Positions 8,601-10,757 of a stretch of 10,757 nucleotides of DNA are shown in pieces (position 1 is the stretch's first letter; each line of letters opens with the position of its first letter). Location: positions 1 to 10,757 of the forward strand of contig JAJKIL010000120.1 of NCBI GenBank assembly GCA_021154515.1, read 5' to 3'. Source of the DNA: Niastella sp. Its GTDB lineage: Bacteria > Bacteroidota > Bacteroidia > Chitinophagales > Chitinophagaceae. Made by a program: the position numbers and the translations under genes. A model generated the notes under the pieces. The model was not told the origin of the DNA and did no database searches. It saw nothing but the letters and a program-made list of their open reading frames with translations.

Positions 8601-8792
8601 GGTAACGGTGTTTTCCACTTCCGACGGTGATGCACCCGGATAAACCGTAGTGATCGTTACAGCATTACTATCGAATTTAGGGATCAGTTCATACCCAAGT
8701 AAAGTGTAACAGAACAAACCGCCCAGCGTAAGGATCGTGAACAGCACGATCACGAAGGAGGGGCGTTTTATGGATATTTCAGCTAATTTCAT
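5619..8792 (-). CDS. RND efflux pump, HAE1 (AcrB/MexB-like) inner-membrane subunit
   Basis: A 1057-residue protein, full length for AcrB-type pumps. It starts with the characteristic MKLAEISIKRP and TM1 (~13-32). A first periplasmic porter region (~35-330) follows, then TM2-TM6 (~335-485), TM7 (~531-548), a second periplasmic region and a final group of five helices, ending in a basic, then acidic tail. The proton-relay residues are present: adjacent Asp400-Asp401 in GILVDDAIVVLEN (TM4) and Lys930 in GLVCKNAIML (TM10), matching AcrB Asp407, Asp408 and Lys940. The DD pair and the absence of the heavy-metal CzcA-type signature place it in the hydrophobe/amphiphile branch rather than metal efflux. 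It works as a proton-antiporting homotrimer with the adaptor and TolC-like protein encoded just upstream. The specific substrates cannot be inferred. It begins 35 bases after the adaptor's stop and ends in TAA before a strong terminator. Confidence 0.97.
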   Translation of the reverse strand: MKLAEISIKRPSFVIVLFTILTLGGLFCYTLLGYELIPKFDSNAVTITTVYPGASPSEVENTVTKKIEDAVAAVENIKKLESKSFENISLVTLNLNSGADADYALNDAQRKINAILKDLPDDVDPPSLVKFSLSDLPILTLSASAKMDESAFFDLVDKRISPALSRVNGVAQVNLIGGQEREIQVSLDAEKLKGYGLSIPQVQQIVLGSNLDFPTGNVQTREQSILVRLSGKYKNVNDLRNLVVTSRNGIAVRLSDVADVQDAQKEVEKISRVNQKNSIALQIIKQSDANAVAVAEEIKKKITSLEQQYGASNLKLDIANDSTVFTLEAADSVVHDLLLAVVLVAFVMLFFLHSIRNSLIVMVSIPASLIATFIGMALLGYTLNLMSLLGLSLVVGILVDDAIVVLENIYRHMEMGKNRVRAAFEATKEIGFTVTAITMVIVVVFLPIALSTGLVSNIIKQFCVTVIIATLLSLLSSFTIVPWLSSRFGKLEHLTGKTIFGRIILGFEKGLTAFTHWISNILEWALKHKRITLAIVVVLFVSSLYMLAGGFIGGEFFAKSDRGEFLVQMELPKDASIEQTNQATQKAEAFLRKKPEVVDLVTTVGQSSDGMAGSQSTAYKSEIRVKLVDEKHRTDDSYVYAAKIKRALQNELVGTKVKTTPIGILGTADNAPLALVVMAPNLDSAMAFANAAHEELKKIKGATETKLTVEAGNPEINVQVNRDKMASLGLTLQTVGTTMQTAFNGNTDGKFRAGEYEYDINIRYNSFNRSNIEDVRNLEFVNDQGQRIKLSQFATIAESSGPSQLERRDKSPSVTIQGQTVGRPSGTVAGEWQKAFEKLRKPAGVSYVWGGDMENQTEGFGTLGVALLAAILLVYLVMVLLYDSFVYPLVVLFSVPLSFIGALLALALTDNSLNIFTILGIIMLIGLVCKNAIMLVDFTNHRKAAGESTYKALIQANHARLRPILMTTIAMVFGMLPIALASGPGATWKNGLAWVIIGGLISSLFLTLIIVPVIYAIFDHWIQRRKSRKQQKTIEELMTEEYKPAESEDGFTPVHVV

Positions 8793-8805
8793 TTTTTATT
8801 TTTTT
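8793..8805 (-). promoter_or_regulatory. A-rich translation-initiation region of the RND gene
   Basis: On the coding strand, seven A residues, a T and five more A residues directly precede the RND ATG, with no purine-rich Shine-Dalgarno. Bacteroidota commonly start translation from A-rich, unstructured leaders, so this supports the chosen start at 8790-8792. It also fits internal re-initiation within the efflux operon mRNA. Confidence 0.4.
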
Positions 8806-8827
8806 ACAATGATGGTTGTTCCGGCGC

Positions 8828-9895
8828 TTATTGAATAATGCTCACCCTGGTACCGTCAACAAGATTGATCTGTCCGCTGGTGATAGCAATGGCGCCTTCG
8901 GTCAAACCGTCAAGCACTTCTACTTTTTCACCAATTACCCGGCCTGGGGTAACTGATTTCAGCCGGGCTACACCGTTATCGATCACAAATACCTGCTTAC
9001 TGTTCACACTGCCCACGAACGCGGTGCGGGGGATCATGATAACAGCTGACTGGTTGGGGAAATCAAAAACGGCGGTTCCGTACATACCTGCTTTCAGTTG
9101 ATTGGCGGCATTATTGGTGATGGTGATCTCTACAGGGAAGTTCAGCGCTTCATCGGCTTTTGGCGCTATGAAGTTGATATTGCCTGAGAATGTTTTATCA
9201 GGAAATACGCTTGCTTTCACCAACACCTGTTTGCCTAACTTGAGGTAAGGGATCTGTGCTTCGTTTACAGTAACCTTCAGCTTGAGCGTGGAAACGTTCA
9301 CGATATCGAATAAAGCGGTGCCGGGGGAAACAACACTTCCTGGTTCAATATGCCGTTTGTTTACGATCCCACTGATGGTAGCACGAATGCTGGCATCGCC
9401 CAGGTTAATGCGGCTTTGTTCCAGCTTGGTCTTTGCATTGTTCACGCTCTGGCGGGCATTGTCGAGCTGTTGTTGGGTAACACCGCCTGTTTTAAATGCA
9501 TTTTCATATCGTTCCAGGTCGGTAAGGGCTGTCTGGTAATTTGATTCGGCATTTTGCAGATCAACCGACAACTGATCAACACGGATAGTGGCTACTGTTT
9601 GTCCTTTTTGAACATAACTGCCTTCATCTGCCAGCACCTGTACAATGCGGCCTGCTTTTTCTGCCGCGAGGCTCAGTTCCTGCGCCGCCGCAAAATTGCC
9701 ATTGGCTACTACATCCAGATCGGGGATTTCGTGTTTAACGGTGTCTATTCGTACTGCAACGGTAGCATTGGTTTGGGCTACGATCTGGGTTTTTTCTTCG
9801 GATTTCTTTTTGTTGTTCGAAAGCACTTTGGCGATGGCTCCTACGGAGACAATTATTACTACGATTGTTACAATGATCCTGATGATCTTTTTCAT
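8828..9895 (-). CDS. RND efflux periplasmic adaptor (membrane-fusion protein, AcrA/HlyD-like)
   Basis: A 355-residue adaptor linking the inner-membrane pump to the outer-membrane channel. It starts with a basic MKKIIR and a hydrophobic segment (~4-24). There is no lipobox cysteine, so it is probably held by an uncleaved transmembrane anchor rather than by lipid, unlike AcrA. The first half of the barrel-sandwich (lipoyl-like) domain is at ~74-105 (AAEKAGRIVQVLADEGSYVQ). A helical coiled-coil hairpin follows (~107-165, rich in Gln, Asn and Leu), then the second lipoyl half (~169-200, ATISGIVNKRHIEPGSVV). The beta-barrel (~204-280) and membrane-proximal domain (~285-355) complete it. All canonical modules are present in order, with no truncation. 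Its start lies six bases after the TolC-like stop and the RND gene starts 35 bases after its own stop, so the three are almost certainly co-transcribed. Confidence 0.95.
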   Translation of the reverse strand: MKKIIRIIVTIVVIIVSVGAIAKVLSNNKKKSEEKTQIVAQTNATVAVRIDTVKHEIPDLDVVANGNFAAAQELSLAAEKAGRIVQVLADEGSYVQKGQTVATIRVDQLSVDLQNAESNYQTALTDLERYENAFKTGGVTQQQLDNARQSVNNAKTKLEQSRINLGDASIRATISGIVNKRHIEPGSVVSPGTALFDIVNVSTLKLKVTVNEAQIPYLKLGKQVLVKASVFPDKTFSGNINFIAPKADEALNFPVEITITNNAANQLKAGMYGTAVFDFPNQSAVIMIPRTAFVGSVNSKQVFVIDNGVARLKSVTPGRVIGEKVEVLDGLTEGAIAITSGQINLVDGTRVSIIQ

Positions 9896-9901
9896 CGAAT
9901 A

Positions 9902-10756
9902 TTAGTTTAAGAGTGATTTTAAATTTCCCTGCGCTTTTATGAGTTGGATCTCTGCCAGCCGGTAATCCAATAAAGCGGAGGTATAATTATTTTGAGCTGT
10001 TGTCAATGAGTTTTCAGCATCCAGCATATCTGTCAGCGGCGCCAGTCCCTGTGTATAGTTATTTTGCGTATTGGCATATACTTCTTCGGCCAGTGTCACA
10101 TTTTCTTTTTGATTGTTCAGAGTAATGATGCTATTGCGAAGCTGTGTTTTGGCATTTTGATAAGAAAGGTTCAGCGACAACTCTGTATTCTTAATATCTG
10201 CCTGCAGCTTCCTGATATCAACATCTGCCTGTCGTACTTTCGACCGGGTAGAGAATCCGTTGAAGATGGGTATTTTCAGGTTTAACCCCACGGATGCATA
10301 ATCGAACCAGTTAGTACTGCTATTTCCTACAGGAAACTTATTACTCACGCCCTGGTAGCCATAATTACCTGAAAGCGACAGGGACGGATAATAGGCGGCT
10401 TTGGTAGCTTCTTTTTGTAATACGAGTAATTCCTCTTGTTTTTTCAGAACCTGGTAGTCTGACAATTTCTTTACATCTGGTGTATTATCCAGCATAGTTA
10501 ATTTCGGTTGAATGCTGTCCAATGCAGAATAGGGAATAGTAATGGGTGTCTCGATGGGAATACCCATATAGAATTTCAATGTGTTTTCCTGTTGTTGAAC
10601 CGAGTTGATCTGCTGCTGGCGTTGCGCCTCCAGGTTCGATAGATTCACTTTGCTTCTGTCGAGATCGATCTTCTTTGCCAACCCATTCTTATACTGTCCT
10701 TCAATTACGTTTTTTACCCTGGTGGTGGTGACAATATTGCTGTCGGTAACCACCAG
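9902..10756 (-). CDS. TolC-family outer-membrane efflux protein, C-terminal part (start outside window)
   Basis: The frame is still open at the right edge, so the start is missing. About 284 residues are visible of the roughly 430-450 usual for the family. A GTG at 10751-10753 is an internal valine codon, not a start. The visible part shows the TolC internal duplication: QYKNGLAKKIDLDRSKVNL early on and NYTQGLAPLTDMLDAENSL near the end. Both are long alpha-helical tunnel segments rich in Gln, Asn and Ala. Between them lie the beta-strand signatures YYPSLSLSGNYGYQG and GLNLKIPIFNGFSTRSKVRQAD. It forms the trimeric outer-membrane exit duct for the pump encoded downstream and leads the visible part of the operon. 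The adaptor gene starts six bases after its TAA. The operon promoter, and any TetR-type regulator often found beside such operons, would lie beyond the window. Confidence 0.95.
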   Translation of the reverse strand: MVVTDSNIVTTTRVKNVIEGQYKNGLAKKIDLDRSKVNLSNLEAQRQQQINSVQQQENTLKFYMGIPIETPITIPYSALDSIQPKLTMLDNTPDVKKLSDYQVLKKQEELLVLQKEATKAAYYPSLSLSGNYGYQGVSNKFPVGNSSTNWFDYASVGLNLKIPIFNGFSTRSKVRQADVDIRKLQADIKNTELSLNLSYQNAKTQLRNSIITLNNQKENVTLAEEVYANTQNNYTQGLAPLTDMLDAENSLTTAQNNYTSALLDYRLAEIQLIKAQGNLKSLLN

Positions 10757-10757
10757 T

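Noticed and set aside
9282..9910. Several overlapping plus-strand frames of 64-118 codons opposite the adaptor gene
   Set aside because: They are antisense to a complete, domain-supported adaptor and have no recognisable motifs.

Overview
The window looks like chromosome of a Bacteroidota bacterium, most plausibly a Chitinophagaceae-type member such as a Chitinophaga or Niastella relative. The basis is a SusC/SusD outer-membrane pair with typical family signatures, a GH92 glycosidase fragment, A-rich rather than Shine-Dalgarno-like start regions, and a mid-range base composition. The genus assignment is inference only.

Layout, left to right. Positions 3-368 (+) hold the last ~120 codons of a GH92 alpha-mannosidase-like enzyme whose start lies outside the window. 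Positions 369-539 are a 171-base convergent spacer with a degenerate 8-base tandem repeat and a 14-bp perfect inverted repeat that could stop transcription from both sides. Everything to the right is on the minus strand. A SusD-like lipoprotein (540-2009) follows a SusC-like TonB-dependent transporter (2027-5344) at a 17-base spacing, so they form a two-gene operon. The 274-base spacer 5345-5618 holds a candidate susC promoter, a compact structured leader element with alternative pairings, and a strong intrinsic terminator for the next operon. Positions 5619-10756 carry a tripartite drug-efflux operon transcribed tolC-like (cut by the window end), periplasmic adaptor, RND pump.

How they work together. 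SusC is the TonB-driven outer-membrane barrel and SusD the surface lipoprotein lid that captures an oligomeric nutrient. The neighbouring GH92 suggests, but does not prove, a mannose-containing glycan. No susR/hybrid two-component gene or ECF-sigma/anti-sigma pair is visible, and SusC lacks the N-terminal signalling (STN) extension. The efflux genes encode the outer-membrane channel, the membrane-fusion adaptor and the proton-driven inner-membrane pump of one HAE1-type machine. The terminator at 5541-5570 separates that operon from susC.

No mobile element, CRISPR array, tRNA/rRNA or clearly unprecedented system was found. The most interesting signals are non-coding: the structured susC leader (5373-5410), the 8-base tandem array (422-461) and the inverted/direct decamer cluster (476-533).
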